Below, in pieces: positions 50,199-58,847 of a stretch of 64,000 nucleotides of DNA. The notes under the pieces are model-generated. The model saw only the letters and a list, made by a program, of their open reading frames with translations. It searched no databases and had not been told where the DNA came from. Each line of letters starts with the position of its first letter. Position 1 is the first letter of the stretch. Position numbers and translations under genes: made by a program. The stretch covers positions 1-64,000 of the forward strand of contig NZ_CP155730.1 in the NCBI RefSeq assembly GCF_039724765.1, read 5' to 3'. Source of the DNA: Sagittula stellata E-37. Its GTDB lineage: Bacteria; Pseudomonadota; Alphaproteobacteria; Rhodobacterales; Rhodobacteraceae.

Positions 50199-51800
50199 AT
50201 GGAGCAGATCGCGCAGCAGGACGTCATCATCGTGGGGGGCGGTCCCGTGGGGAACGGTCTGGCCATTGACCTCGGCCAGAAGGGCCTGTCGGTCCTGGTG
50301 ATCGAGAAATACGATAGCCCGCAGCCGATCCCGAAAGGTCAGAACCTGACCCAACGCACCATGGAGCACTTCGCCGCCTGGGGCGCGGAAGAGGCCCTTC
50401 GTGCGGCCAAGACCGTTCCGTCGGAGTTCGGCATTGGCGGTCTCACCGCCTATGGCACACTGCTGGGCGATTACAGCTATGACTGGCTGAAACGCGAACT
50501 GGTACGCCCGTATTACGCGGCCGACAACGAGCGCCTGCCGCAGTATGCAACGGAGGCCGTGCTGCGCGCCCGCGCTGCCGAGATCGGGACCTTGCGCATG
50601 GTGACTGGCCGCACCGTCGAGGACATCACAGAAGACGAGGACGGCGTCACGGTTACCGCTCGACGGCGCGACGGCAGCGGCACGGAGACACACCGTGCCG
50701 CGTGGTGCGTCGGCGCCGATGGCAGCCGCTCGGTCGTGCGCGAGAAGGCCGGACTGGGGCAGACCGTCTTCGACCACGACCGCTTGATGGTCTTGCTGGT
50801 GTTCCAGTCGGACGACCTGCACGAACGCCTGATCGAGCGCCACCCGGGCAAGTCCTTCGTCAACGTGCTCCACCCCGACCTCGAGGGGTACTGGCTGTTC
50901 TTCGGCCGCGTCGATCTCGAAGGAGAATTCTTCTTCCACGCCCCTGTGCCCGCCGGAGCCGACCCCGAAACCTTCGACTTCGAGGGCTTTGTACAGCGGG
51001 CCGTTGGCGCACCGGTCGACATTGAAATTCGACACCGCGGGTTCTGGGATTGCCGCGTCGCCATCGCGGAGAGCTATGGCCGGGGCAGGGTGTTCATCGC
51101 AGGCGATGCCGCGCACAACCACCCGCCTTACGGCGGCTACGGTATCAACAGCGGCTTTGAGGACTCGCGCAACCTTGGCTGGAAGCTGGCGGCAGTGCAT
51201 CACGGTTGGGGAGGAGAAAATCTCTTGGCCACTTATGACGAGGAACGCCGCCCGGTTTTCTGGTCGACCGCCAAGGACTTCATCGAACGCTCCATCGAGG
51301 TGGACCGCGACTTCCTCGCCCGTTTCGACCCCGAGAAGGACCGCACGGCCTTCGAGGCCGAATGGACGGCGCGCGGCAGCGGCGCACAGACCGAAGTCGG
51401 AAGCTTCCAGCCCAACTACCGCGGGTCTTCTATCGTCGACGGTCCCCGTGACGGAACGGCTGATGCGGTCGCTCCCCACGCGTTCACCGCACGCCCCGGG
51501 TTTCACCTGGCGCCGCGAAAGCTGGACGGGCAAGCGACCTACTACGACAGCGCGACACAGGGCTTCACGCTGATCGCGGCGGAGCGGTCCGAAGAAACCA
51601 TCGAGTTCGAACGGGCAGCCAAGGATTTGAACGTTCCGCTGGAGACGCTCCAAGCCGATCCCACAGGCGAATTCGCCGACTACGGCGCGCGCCTGATCCT
51701 GGTGAGACCGGACAGCTTTGTGGCCTGGGTAGGCGACAATCTGGGCGGGTCGTCTGCGGCGGATATCATGGCGCTGGCCACGGGCAGGGGGGCAGTCTGA
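50199..51800 (+). CDS. FAD-dependent aromatic hydroxylase (phenol hydroxylase/MhpA-like)
   Basis: A 533-residue class A flavoprotein hydroxylase. FAD motif IIVGGGPVGNGLAIDLG, DG motif VGADGSRSVVREKAG, and GD motif GDAAHNHPPYGGYGINSG followed by EDSRNLGWKL. It is of the larger group (about 500-600 residues) with a C-terminal thioredoxin-like region, such as MhpA and phenol 2-monooxygenase-like enzymes. Good ribosome binding site (GGGAGGA). It follows the IclR gene and would hydroxylate a phenolic ring made by the module; the position is unknown. Confidence 0.87.
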   Translation: MEQIAQQDVIIVGGGPVGNGLAIDLGQKGLSVLVIEKYDSPQPIPKGQNLTQRTMEHFAAWGAEEALRAAKTVPSEFGIGGLTAYGTLLGDYSYDWLKRELVRPYYAADNERLPQYATEAVLRARAAEIGTLRMVTGRTVEDITEDEDGVTVTARRRDGSGTETHRAAWCVGADGSRSVVREKAGLGQTVFDHDRLMVLLVFQSDDLHERLIERHPGKSFVNVLHPDLEGYWLFFGRVDLEGEFFFHAPVPAGADPETFDFEGFVQRAVGAPVDIEIRHRGFWDCRVAIAESYGRGRVFIAGDAAHNHPPYGGYGINSGFEDSRNLGWKLAAVHHGWGGENLLATYDEERRPVFWSTAKDFIERSIEVDRDFLARFDPEKDRTAFEAEWTARGSGAQTEVGSFQPNYRGSSIVDGPRDGTADAVAPHAFTARPGFHLAPRKLDGQATYYDSATQGFTLIAAERSEETIEFERAAKDLNVPLETLQADPTGEFADYGARLILVRPDSFVAWVGDNLGGSSAADIMALATGRGAV

Positions 51801-51838
51801 CCGGGGCGGCGCCGGGTCAGGACATCAGCCGCATGAGT

Positions 51839-52813
51839 TCATGAGGCTGATGCCCGTTTGCGGGCGGCGAATTCGAGGCCTTTGACCGCGCGGTAGACGC
51901 TGCGGCTGGCCTCTACCGGCACGCCAAGCCGGTCGCCCTCGCGGACGACGAAACCGGTCAGTTCCTCGATTTCGGTCGGCGCGCCACGGGCGATGTCGAG
52001 CGCCATAGAGCCGCAATGGCTCGACAGCGGCACCTCGCCGGAGCGCACCTTCTTGACGAAGCCCATCGGATCGAAGGCAAAGGTGCCCCCAAGTGCCTCG
52101 ATGACGGCCGTGCCCTCCGCCGCCATGTCGTCTATCAGCGCCCTGACCTCCGGAACCTCGTAGCGCGCGCGGTTGTCGCCGCCGACGAGCGCGCCGACCG
52201 GATTCATGACCGCGTTGAACAGGAACTTCGACCACACCGCGCCCATCGGGTCGGGGATGACCTCGGCCTTCAGACCAGCAAGCGAGAAGGCCTCGGCCAG
52301 CGGCTGCAGGTCATGGGTCTCGACACGCACCGGGCCGAACCAGCTTGTCTGACCGCGGATCAGGTGCTCGACCTTCCCGGGCCCGAGATAGCGGCCGGCC
52401 TCCATGGTGACGCCGCGCCCGACGCGCGCGCCGGCAACCTGCATCAGCGTCTCGGCATTGCCCATGCCGTTTTGAAGCGTCAGGAGCACCGCTCCGTCGA
52501 GCGTCGGGCCGAGGGTCTCGATGACGGTCGCGGTGGCCCCGGACTTCACCATGAAAAGCGCTGCGTCGAAGCGGCGTCCGGCAAGTGCTGCCGCGTCGCT
52601 CGTCACTTCAAAGCGGAAAACACGTTCCTCGCCACCGGCCGCGATCCGCAGGCCATCCGACCGGATCGCGTCGAGATGGGTCTCATTCGCGTCGAAGCCC
52701 ACCACTTCGGCCACCTCAGACAGGTGTCCGGCAAACAGGCTTCCCATAGCGCCGCAGCCGACCACCAGTATGCGAAGGCGGGCGCTTCCGGGGTTTTGCG
52801 ATTCCGTGCTCAT
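51839..52813 (-). CDS. Ketopantoate reductase-family dehydrogenase (possible D-2-hydroxyacid/D-mandelate dehydrogenase)
   Basis: A 324-residue protein of the 2-dehydropantoate 2-reductase fold. NAD(P) motif GCGAMG at 19-24, Lys90, Asn115 in LQNGMGN, and the catalytic lysine and asparagine in WSKFLFNAVMNP (Lys196, Asn200), matching KPR Lys72, Asn98, Lys176 and Asn180. The start ATG at 52813 overlaps the stop of the alpha-hydroxy-acid oxidase gene (ATGA), so the two are coupled. Bacterial NAD-dependent D-mandelate dehydrogenases of Enterococcus belong to this family, so here it may convert a D-arylglycolate and the arylglyoxylate into each other. A role in pantothenate synthesis is unlikely in this operon. 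Confidence 0.85.
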   Translation of the reverse strand: MSTESQNPGSARLRILVVGCGAMGSLFAGHLSEVAEVVGFDANETHLDAIRSDGLRIAAGGEERVFRFEVTSDAAALAGRRFDAALFMVKSGATATVIETLGPTLDGAVLLTLQNGMGNAETLMQVAGARVGRGVTMEAGRYLGPGKVEHLIRGQTSWFGPVRVETHDLQPLAEAFSLAGLKAEVIPDPMGAVWSKFLFNAVMNPVGALVGGDNRARYEVPEVRALIDDMAAEGTAVIEALGGTFAFDPMGFVKKVRSGEVPLSSHCGSMALDIARGAPTEIEELTGFVVREGDRLGVPVEASRSVYRAVKGLEFAARKRASAS

Positions 52814-54039
52814 CGTGTTGTCTCCGTGTTGGGTCTGGAAAATTCGCGACCGAAGGTGCCGTCGAGAAAACGCGCATCGAGCGTCGCGATGTCGGGGCAG
52901 CCAAGAAGGGCGAGGTCGCGGTCGATCTCTTGCGAGAGCAGGTCGATGGCGTGGGCGACGCCCGCCTCGCCGGCGAGCGCTGCCGCATACAGGAACGGGC
53001 GGCCAAGGAAGACGAAGTCGGCCCCGAGCGCCAGCGCCTTCAGCACGTCGGTGCCGCGACGAAGGCCGCCGTCGATCATGACCGTCATGTCGCCAGCGAC
53101 CGAGACGATGGACGGCAAAGCCTGCAGCGGCGCGACCGCACCGTCGAGCTGGCGTCCGCCGTGGTTTGAAACGATGACGCCGTCCGCGCCAGCCTGCCGG
53201 GCAGCGACCGCGTCGTCTGGCGCCAATATCCCCTTGACGATGAGCGGCCCGCTCCAGCGCTGACGCACCCAGGCGAGATCGTCCCAGGTGAGCCTCGCGC
53301 GCGAGGTATCCGGCGCCTGCGGGCCGGCGAGCATCGAGGCGCCGCGACTGGCGGAAAAGTTCTCGAAGTGCGGCACGCCGTGGCACCAGAGCGTGCGGGC
53401 CGCGGTAGAGACAAGCCAGTGCGGATGCATCAGACCATCGAGCAGCAGAGACGGTGTCAGTCGCAGCGGCACCGAGAAGCCGCTGCGCAGGTTCTGCTCG
53501 CGATTGGCCGGAACCGGCACGTCCGCCGTCACCACCAGGACCTCATAGCCCGCGTTGGCAACACGGTCGACAAGGGCGCCCATGCGCTCGCGGTCGGCAG
53601 GGAGGTATCCGGCGAACCAACCTGTTCCGGTGGCTTCCCGCACCCTTTCGAGCGGTGTCAGGGCTGCGGATGTCAGTATGAAGGGAACGCCCGCGGCTTG
53701 CGCGGCGCGGGCCATCGCCACGTCGGCGTCAAAGCCCATGAGCGCGGCGGCGCCCATCGGTGCAATACCGAAGGGCGCGGCGTGGCGCCGTCCAAACAGT
53801 TCCACCGCCTGCTGCCGCTTCCCGACGTCGCGCAGGGTGCGAGGCTTGAAGAAGATTTCGCCGTAGGATTGCCGGTTGGCGTTCAAGGAGCCGCTGGTCT
53901 CGCTGCCGCCCGCGATGAATCGGAAGAGGGGCCGAGGCAGCCGACGCGCTGCGGCTGCTTCCAGATCGTCGAGGGCGAAAATGCGGCGCATTGGCCGGCG
54001 CCACTGGGCTGCTCCGGGTCGCGCGTTGCCTGTTGCCAC
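52810..54039 (-). CDS. FMN-dependent alpha-hydroxy-acid oxidase/dehydrogenase (S-mandelate dehydrogenase-like)
   Basis: A 409-residue lactate/mandelate dehydrogenase-family flavoprotein. Core start MRRIFALDDLEAAAAR with LFRFIAGGSE, FMN sites FGIAPMGAAALMG and PLIVKGILAPDDA, catalytic histidine in SNHGGRQLDG, and phosphate-binding DGGLRRGTDVLKALALGA. The GTG at 54039 is chosen because GGAGGAGGGG lies 7 bases upstream; a downstream ATG (53991) would also give a complete family domain. It follows the TRAP permease gene after one base and overlaps the KPR-like gene. With the ThDP enzyme and aldehyde dehydrogenase nearby it fits the oxidation of an L-arylglycolate such as mandelate. Confidence 0.87.
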   Translation of the reverse strand: MATGNARPGAAQWRRPMRRIFALDDLEAAAARRLPRPLFRFIAGGSETSGSLNANRQSYGEIFFKPRTLRDVGKRQQAVELFGRRHAAPFGIAPMGAAALMGFDADVAMARAAQAAGVPFILTSAALTPLERVREATGTGWFAGYLPADRERMGALVDRVANAGYEVLVVTADVPVPANREQNLRSGFSVPLRLTPSLLLDGLMHPHWLVSTAARTLWCHGVPHFENFSASRGASMLAGPQAPDTSRARLTWDDLAWVRQRWSGPLIVKGILAPDDAVAARQAGADGVIVSNHGGRQLDGAVAPLQALPSIVSVAGDMTVMIDGGLRRGTDVLKALALGADFVFLGRPFLYAAALAGEAGVAHAIDLLSQEIDRDLALLGCPDIATLDARFLDGTFGREFSRPNTETTR

Positions 54040-54040
54040 G

Positions 54041-56002
54041 TCAGGCCCCTCCTCCCGGCGCGACGGGGTCTGAGGTCTCGACGAAGCGGTTCGTCTTCGG
54101 CGCGGTGTACGCGGCCCAGCCAAGGACGACGGCGCCGAGCGCCAGGGCGACTACGTTGCTGACATAGGGGATGTCGATCAGCACGTGCACCGGCAGCACC
54201 GCCAAGAGGCCCGCGACCGCGAGGATCACCCGCTCGACCACCAGCAGCTTGCGGGAGAAGTAGCCCCGGATGCCGGCCGTCACAAATCCGACGCCGGCGA
54301 AGCTTGCCAGGGTATGCCAGACTATGATGCCGAACGGTGCCTGCATCACGAGGCCCGGCTCGAAGACGATCATGAATGGCACGAGATATGCGATCCAACC
54401 CATGCTGATCGCCTTCCAGCCGGTTTTCCATGCGTCCGCCTTGGCCAGTGAAGCGGCGGTGAAGCTCGCCAGCGCGACCGGCGGCGTGATCATCGAGAGC
54501 ATGCCGTAATAAAGCAGGAACATGTGCGCGCTGATCGGGTCGATCCCCGCCTTGACGAGCGCCGGTCCGATCAGGCTTGCAAGCAACACGTAGACACCGA
54601 CCGTCGGCATGCCCATCCCGAGTACGACGCTGACCAGTGCCGCGAAGAACAGGAGGATCAGCAGGTTGCCGGACGCAAGCTGGACAAGCACCAGGGTGAG
54701 CGAGAAGGCGAGCCCCGAGATGTTCAGAACGCCGATGACGAAACCCGCTGCGGCTGAGATGACGAGCACTTCGACAACCCCGTAGCCCGTGCTGCGCAGC
54801 ATGTCGTAGAGGCCGAAAATGCCGGTGCGGCGGTTGCGATAGGGCAGGATCGTCGACAGGACGAGCAGTGAAGCGGCGCCCGCGAGGGCGGACAACTCCG
54901 GTCGCCAGTTCAGCCAGAACAAGGTGTAGATCAGGAGCACGAAAGGCACGATGAATTGCCAGCCGTCGCGCAGGACGGAGCGGACGCTTGGGATTTCGAC
55001 GTCGTCCGGCAGGACGAGCTTCCTCTCGGCCGCATCGAGGTCGATGTAGAAGAAGATCGCGAAGTAGTAGAGCGCCGTCGGGATCACCGCCGCGAGCACC
55101 ACGGTCGAGTACGGTACGCGAAGAAACTCGGCCATCAGGAAGGCTGCCGCGCCCATGATCGGCGGCGCGAGCTGGCCTCCGGTCGAGGCGAGCGCCTCTG
55201 TCGCCGCCGCCATGTGGGCCTTGTATCCTGCGCGCTTCATGAGAGGTATGGTGACCACGCCGGAGGCGACGACGTTCGCCACCGCGCTGCCCGACACGCT
55301 GCCGAACAGGAAGGAGGAGACGACCGCGATCTTGGCTGAGCCGCCGCGCGTGCGTCCGACCAGCGCCAGGGCCAGGTCGTTGAAGAAAGCCCCGCCTCCG
55401 CAGCGGGCGAGGATCGAGCCCATGAAGATGAAGGCGAACACGACCGTCGACGCCACCATCAGCGGCAGGCCTATCATCGCATTCGTGTCCATCGCCAGGT
55501 AGATGAAAAGCCGGTCGGGCAGGATCTGCCGCGACACGCCAAACGGCAGGAGATGGCCGACGAGCGCGTAGAGGATAAAGGCCACGATGATGATGGTCAG
55601 TCCAAGGCCCGTGACGCGGCGCACCGCCTCGACCATCAGCACCACGAGCAGAGCAGCGACGATCAGCCCGTCAACTGGCTTGTAGACGAGCTCGTAGACG
55701 AAGACGGGATAGCGGATCGCGACGTACCAGCACGCGGCGAATCCGATGAACGCGGCCAGTCGGTCAATCCAGACAAGGGGGCCGTGAAAGCGCGGGTTGG
55801 CGAGATAGACCAGCGGCAGCACGAAAGAGAGGATGACTGCGACGTATTGCTCGGTGAACGGCGCGAAACCGAGCCGTTGAGGCAGGTCGATCGCATAGAG
55901 CACCGCCGTGAGGGTCATCAGCGCCGCGAGAGCGTTTGCGACGGGGGCGTGTTGCCCTGCGTGCCCCTCTTCCGGGTCCGCGTGCGTGTTGGTGTCGGTC
56001 AT
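54041..56002 (-). CDS. TRAP transporter fused permease (DctQM, TAXI-associated)
   Basis: A 653-residue membrane protein in which the small and large TRAP permease parts are fused, as is usual for TAXI-type systems. The first about 170 residues contain the DctQ-like helices and the rest the DctM part (GSVSGSAVANVVASGVVTIP, GGQLAPPIMGAAAFLMAEFL, MGMPTVGVYVLLASL, ITPPVALASFTAASLAKAD). It is preceded by a strong hairpin (56026-56050) that separates it from the binding-protein gene in the same operon. Confidence 0.92.
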   Translation of the reverse strand: MTDTNTHADPEEGHAGQHAPVANALAALMTLTAVLYAIDLPQRLGFAPFTEQYVAVILSFVLPLVYLANPRFHGPLVWIDRLAAFIGFAACWYVAIRYPVFVYELVYKPVDGLIVAALLVVLMVEAVRRVTGLGLTIIIVAFILYALVGHLLPFGVSRQILPDRLFIYLAMDTNAMIGLPLMVASTVVFAFIFMGSILARCGGGAFFNDLALALVGRTRGGSAKIAVVSSFLFGSVSGSAVANVVASGVVTIPLMKRAGYKAHMAAATEALASTGGQLAPPIMGAAAFLMAEFLRVPYSTVVLAAVIPTALYYFAIFFYIDLDAAERKLVLPDDVEIPSVRSVLRDGWQFIVPFVLLIYTLFWLNWRPELSALAGAASLLVLSTILPYRNRRTGIFGLYDMLRSTGYGVVEVLVISAAAGFVIGVLNISGLAFSLTLVLVQLASGNLLILLFFAALVSVVLGMGMPTVGVYVLLASLIGPALVKAGIDPISAHMFLLYYGMLSMITPPVALASFTAASLAKADAWKTGWKAISMGWIAYLVPFMIVFEPGLVMQAPFGIIVWHTLASFAGVGFVTAGIRGYFSRKLLVVERVILAVAGLLAVLPVHVLIDIPYVSNVVALALGAVVLGWAAYTAPKTNRFVETSDPVAPGGGA

Positions 56003-56025
56003 GTCTTAATCCCAGGGCGATAAGG

Positions 56026-56050
56026 CGGCCACGGCGCTGCACCGTGGCCG
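56026..56050 (-). terminator. Intercistronic stem-loop between TAXI binding protein and permease
   Basis: Perfect 9-bp arms CGGCCACGG (56026-56034) and CCGTGGCCG (56042-56050) with a 7-base loop, no U-tract. A partial terminator or mRNA-stabilising element here would give more binding protein than permease, as is common in transporter operons. Confidence 0.6.
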
Positions 56051-56072
56051 ATACGTTCGAGGAGGCCGGCAG

Positions 56073-57017
56073 TTACTGGCCCAGTTCCTCATAGGCCTTC
56101 TTCGCGCCGTCGTGATATTCGATCGGAAGGTCCTTGAGCATCTGGTCGGGATCGAAGGCATCAAAGCGTGCGAACGCGGCCGTAAGCTCGTCGGGGTGCT
56201 CGTGCATCACCTTGACCACAGCGGCGACATTCTCCTCCGGCACGTGGGCGCCGGCGAGCAGAACATAGTCGTAGGCAACGCTCGGCGTCGGTTCGCTGAT
56301 GCCGACCAGGTCGGGCGCCGGCTCCACCATCGCCACATAGGCCGCTGGGATTTCGGCCTTCAGGCGCTTCTCGGCCTCGGCGTCTGTCGGGACCGGCAGG
56401 AAGCGAAGCGCACCGACCGAGGCCTCGACCTCGGCGATCTTGCTGCCGCCGATGGCGAAGAAGGCGGCATCGGCCTTGCCAGCAGAGAAATCGTCCATAC
56501 CACGCACGACGGTCGGCACCATGACGGGGGTGAAGTCACCCTCTTTCACGTCACCGGTCGCCAGTATTGCGTCCACGACCTTCTTCAGCGTCACCTGGTT
56601 GGTAAAGCCATAGGCGATGCGCTTGCCCTTGAGGTCGGCGATCGTCTCTATGCCACTGTCTTCGCGCACGAAGAGGCCCACCCGAAACGGGAACAGCACT
56701 GAAACAGCCCGCAGGTTCTTGAGCTGGTGGCCTTCGAAGCCGGCCTCACCTGCCGCAGCCTGGCCAGATTCAATGACGTTGGCGATTCCAAAGTCGAGCT
56801 CCCCCGAGTCCACCAACGGCAGGTAGGCACTGGTGCCGCCGGAAGGCTGCACGATGGCGCCGATGTCGTGGGTCGACAGCACGCTGGCGATGGCGGAGCC
56901 GATTGAGTAGCCCAGATTACCTGGCGCCATCGTGCCGATGCCGAGTTGCTGGGCGTGCGCGGCAGTGCTGATCGACGCGGCGCAAAGCGCGCCCATGACA
57001 ATTTTCGAGAGCTTCAT
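56073..57017 (-). CDS. TAXI-family TRAP solute-binding protein
   Basis: A 314-residue periplasmic binding protein of the TAXI type. Signal peptide about 1-22 (cleavage after STAAHA). Family motifs include GTMAPGNLGYSIGSAIASVL, QPSGGTSAYLPLVDSGELDFG and LKGKRIAYGFTNQVTLKKVV. The ribosome binding site AGGAGGAAAAAA is strong. It is the first gene of the operon binding protein, fused permease, alpha-hydroxy-acid oxidase, KPR-like dehydrogenase, which suggests that the imported compound is a 2-hydroxy acid (inference). Confidence 0.9.
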   Translation of the reverse strand: MKLSKIVMGALCAASISTAAHAQQLGIGTMAPGNLGYSIGSAIASVLSTHDIGAIVQPSGGTSAYLPLVDSGELDFGIANVIESGQAAAGEAGFEGHQLKNLRAVSVLFPFRVGLFVREDSGIETIADLKGKRIAYGFTNQVTLKKVVDAILATGDVKEGDFTPVMVPTVVRGMDDFSAGKADAAFFAIGGSKIAEVEASVGALRFLPVPTDAEAEKRLKAEIPAAYVAMVEPAPDLVGISEPTPSVAYDYVLLAGAHVPEENVAAVVKVMHEHPDELTAAFARFDAFDPDQMLKDLPIEYHDGAKKAYEELGQ

Positions 57018-57398
57018 TTTTTCCTCCTAGGGTGTTGTTCTTCTTCGGATTATGAGACGCTGCCTTCTTGCGGGCGGCTTGTTGCCAATGTGTCGGCGGA
57101 TCCCCTCATGGCGAGTTCATTGCAACTTTGGCGTGCAGTTGCAGGCCAGTTCGGTTTCGGTAGAGAGAACTAGATTATACAATGTTCAACGCAGTTCAAC
57201 ATTGGATGCAAGCAGGCGGCGCATACTTCGGCCTCTCAGCCCCAAGCCTCCGATACTGCACTTGCAAAAGCATCTCGCCCTTCGGAACCGGCCATGGCGC
57301 GGCGTTTGACCACGGCGCGTGAACGCCAGCGCTGCGCAGGCGCATTCCGACGTGCCCTCGGCCAAGATGACGGCGTCATGCAGAGTTTTCATGACCGA
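57018..57398. other. Intergenic promoter region of the TAXI-TRAP operon
   Basis: No gene seen. The interval holds the promoter of the minus-strand TAXI operon and the shared motif plus inverted repeat at 57175-57204. The part 57205-57398, next to the end of the aldehyde dehydrogenase gene, contains nothing I recognise. Confidence 0.4.
57175..57204. promoter_or_regulatory. Shared TRAP-promoter motif, copy 2, within an inverted repeat
   Basis: TTATACAATGTTCAAC (57175-57190) differs by one base from 38155-38170. It overlaps a perfect inverted repeat CAATGTT (57180-57186) and AACATTG (57198-57204) with an 11-base spacer. It lies about 160 bases before the TAXI binding-protein start. Confidence 0.5.
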
Positions 57399-58847
57399 TC
57401 AGGCCGCGCCGCCAGGCAGCCCCTGCTCCATGTAGATATGCTTCGTTTCAAGAAATTCGTTCAGACCCTCGACGCCGTGCAAACGACCGAGGCCAGACTG
57501 TCCGAAGCCACCCGTTTCACCTTCCGGGAAAAGGCGGCTGTGGCAGTTGAGCCAGACGGTGCCCGCCCGGATCGCCCGCGAGAGCCGCATCGCCCGCTCC
57601 AGATCGCGCGTATGGACCGAAGCGGCGAGACCATAGGGCGTCGCATTGGCCTTGGCCACAGCCTCGGCTTCGTCGGCGAAGCGCTCGACGCTGACGAGTG
57701 GACCGAAGAGCTCTTCCTGCACGAGCGCGGATGACGTGTCCTCGATGCGGAAAAGCGAGGGCGAGACGAAGGCCCCTTTGCTGGTGCGGCCAAAGGGGTT
57801 GTCGCCTTTGAGCAGGAGCTCGCCCTCGTCGCCCGCCTGTTCGATAAGCCGGTGCAGCCGCGCCTCGTTGGCCTTGTCAATGAGCGATCCCATCTGGCTT
57901 TCGGCGCTAGCCCCAGGTCCTGTCTTCACGGCGCGAAAGGCCGCGGCGATGCGCTCGGAGAAGGCCGGGAGGACTGCGTCATGCACAAGGAAGCGTGTCG
58001 CGGCGACGCAGATCTGGCCGGCCATCATGGTCGCGGAGGCGGTCAGTTCCTTCACCGCGCGGTCGAGGTCGGCATCGTCGAAGACAACCGCCGGTGCCTT
58101 GCCGCCCAACTCCAGCCCCACGCGTTTCAGCGTGGGGGCCGCGCCCGCCATGATCCGCTGCCCGGTCGCGGAAGAGCCGGTAAAGCTGATCACGTCGATA
58201 TCCGGCGAACTCACGAGCGCCTCTCCCACGTCCGATCCCGACTCGTTGACGGAATTGACCACGCCCTTGGCCAGCGCGGGACAATCCACGAGGCACTCCA
58301 TGACCTTCTGGTGAATGAGCGGTGTCTGATGTGCGGGTTTGATCACGCAGGTGCAGCCTGCGGCCAGGGCCGGCCCGAGCGAGCGCACCAGCAGAGTCAC
58401 CGGCGCGTTCCACGGCACGATGATCGCCGCGACGCCAGCCGCCTCGCGATGCATGATCGAGAAGCTGCCCGGCGTGGCCTCCAGCGTCCGCCCGAGGATC
58501 GCCCGAGCCAGACCGGCGTAATATCGGACCTCCGAGATCGAGCCCATCATCTCGCCGCGCGCCTCGGCCCGGAGCTTGCCGTTTTCAGCTACGATGAGCT
58601 CTGCCAGCTCCTCAAGCGCGGCCTCCAGCCTGTCGGCGAACTGAAACAGGGCATCCGCGCGCTGCCGAGGGGCCTGGGCCCAGGTCGTACCGAAAAAGGC
58701 CCGACGGGCGGCGGCGGCAGCCTGATGCGCCAATGCGGCATTGCCTGCGTGGTACTGGCCCAGAACCGCGCCCGAGGCGGGGTCGGTGCTGTCGCCAAGC
58801 GGACCCTCGGACAGCCATTCGCCGTCGATGTAATGACGCGCCAACAT
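57399..58847 (-). CDS. Aldehyde dehydrogenase (benzaldehyde dehydrogenase candidate)
   Basis: A 482-residue aldehyde dehydrogenase: VPWNAPVTLLVRSL for cofactor binding, FTGSSATGQR, catalytic glutamate in LELGGKAPA, nucleophile in GQICVAATR, and EELFGPLVS. The ATG at 58847 overlaps the amidohydrolase stop by one base (TGATG), so the two are coupled; the frame stays open further upstream but only inside the amidohydrolase gene. In module C it is the natural candidate to oxidise the aromatic aldehyde released by the ThDP enzyme. Confidence 0.87.
   Translation of the reverse strand: MLARHYIDGEWLSEGPLGDSTDPASGAVLGQYHAGNAALAHQAAAAARRAFFGTTWAQAPRQRADALFQFADRLEAALEELAELIVAENGKLRAEARGEMMGSISEVRYYAGLARAILGRTLEATPGSFSIMHREAAGVAAIIVPWNAPVTLLVRSLGPALAAGCTCVIKPAHQTPLIHQKVMECLVDCPALAKGVVNSVNESGSDVGEALVSSPDIDVISFTGSSATGQRIMAGAAPTLKRVGLELGGKAPAVVFDDADLDRAVKELTASATMMAGQICVAATRFLVHDAVLPAFSERIAAAFRAVKTGPGASAESQMGSLIDKANEARLHRLIEQAGDEGELLLKGDNPFGRTSKGAFVSPSLFRIEDTSSALVQEELFGPLVSVERFADEAEAVAKANATPYGLAASVHTRDLERAMRLSRAIRAGTVWLNCHSRLFPEGETGGFGQSGLGRLHGVEGLNEFLETKHIYMEQGLPGGAA

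Noticed and set aside
52814..53386. Upstream open extension of the ketopantoate-reductase-like frame
   Set aside because: It lies wholly inside the alpha-hydroxy-acid oxidase gene in another frame; the family domain begins at 52813 where an ATGA overlap gives a clear start.
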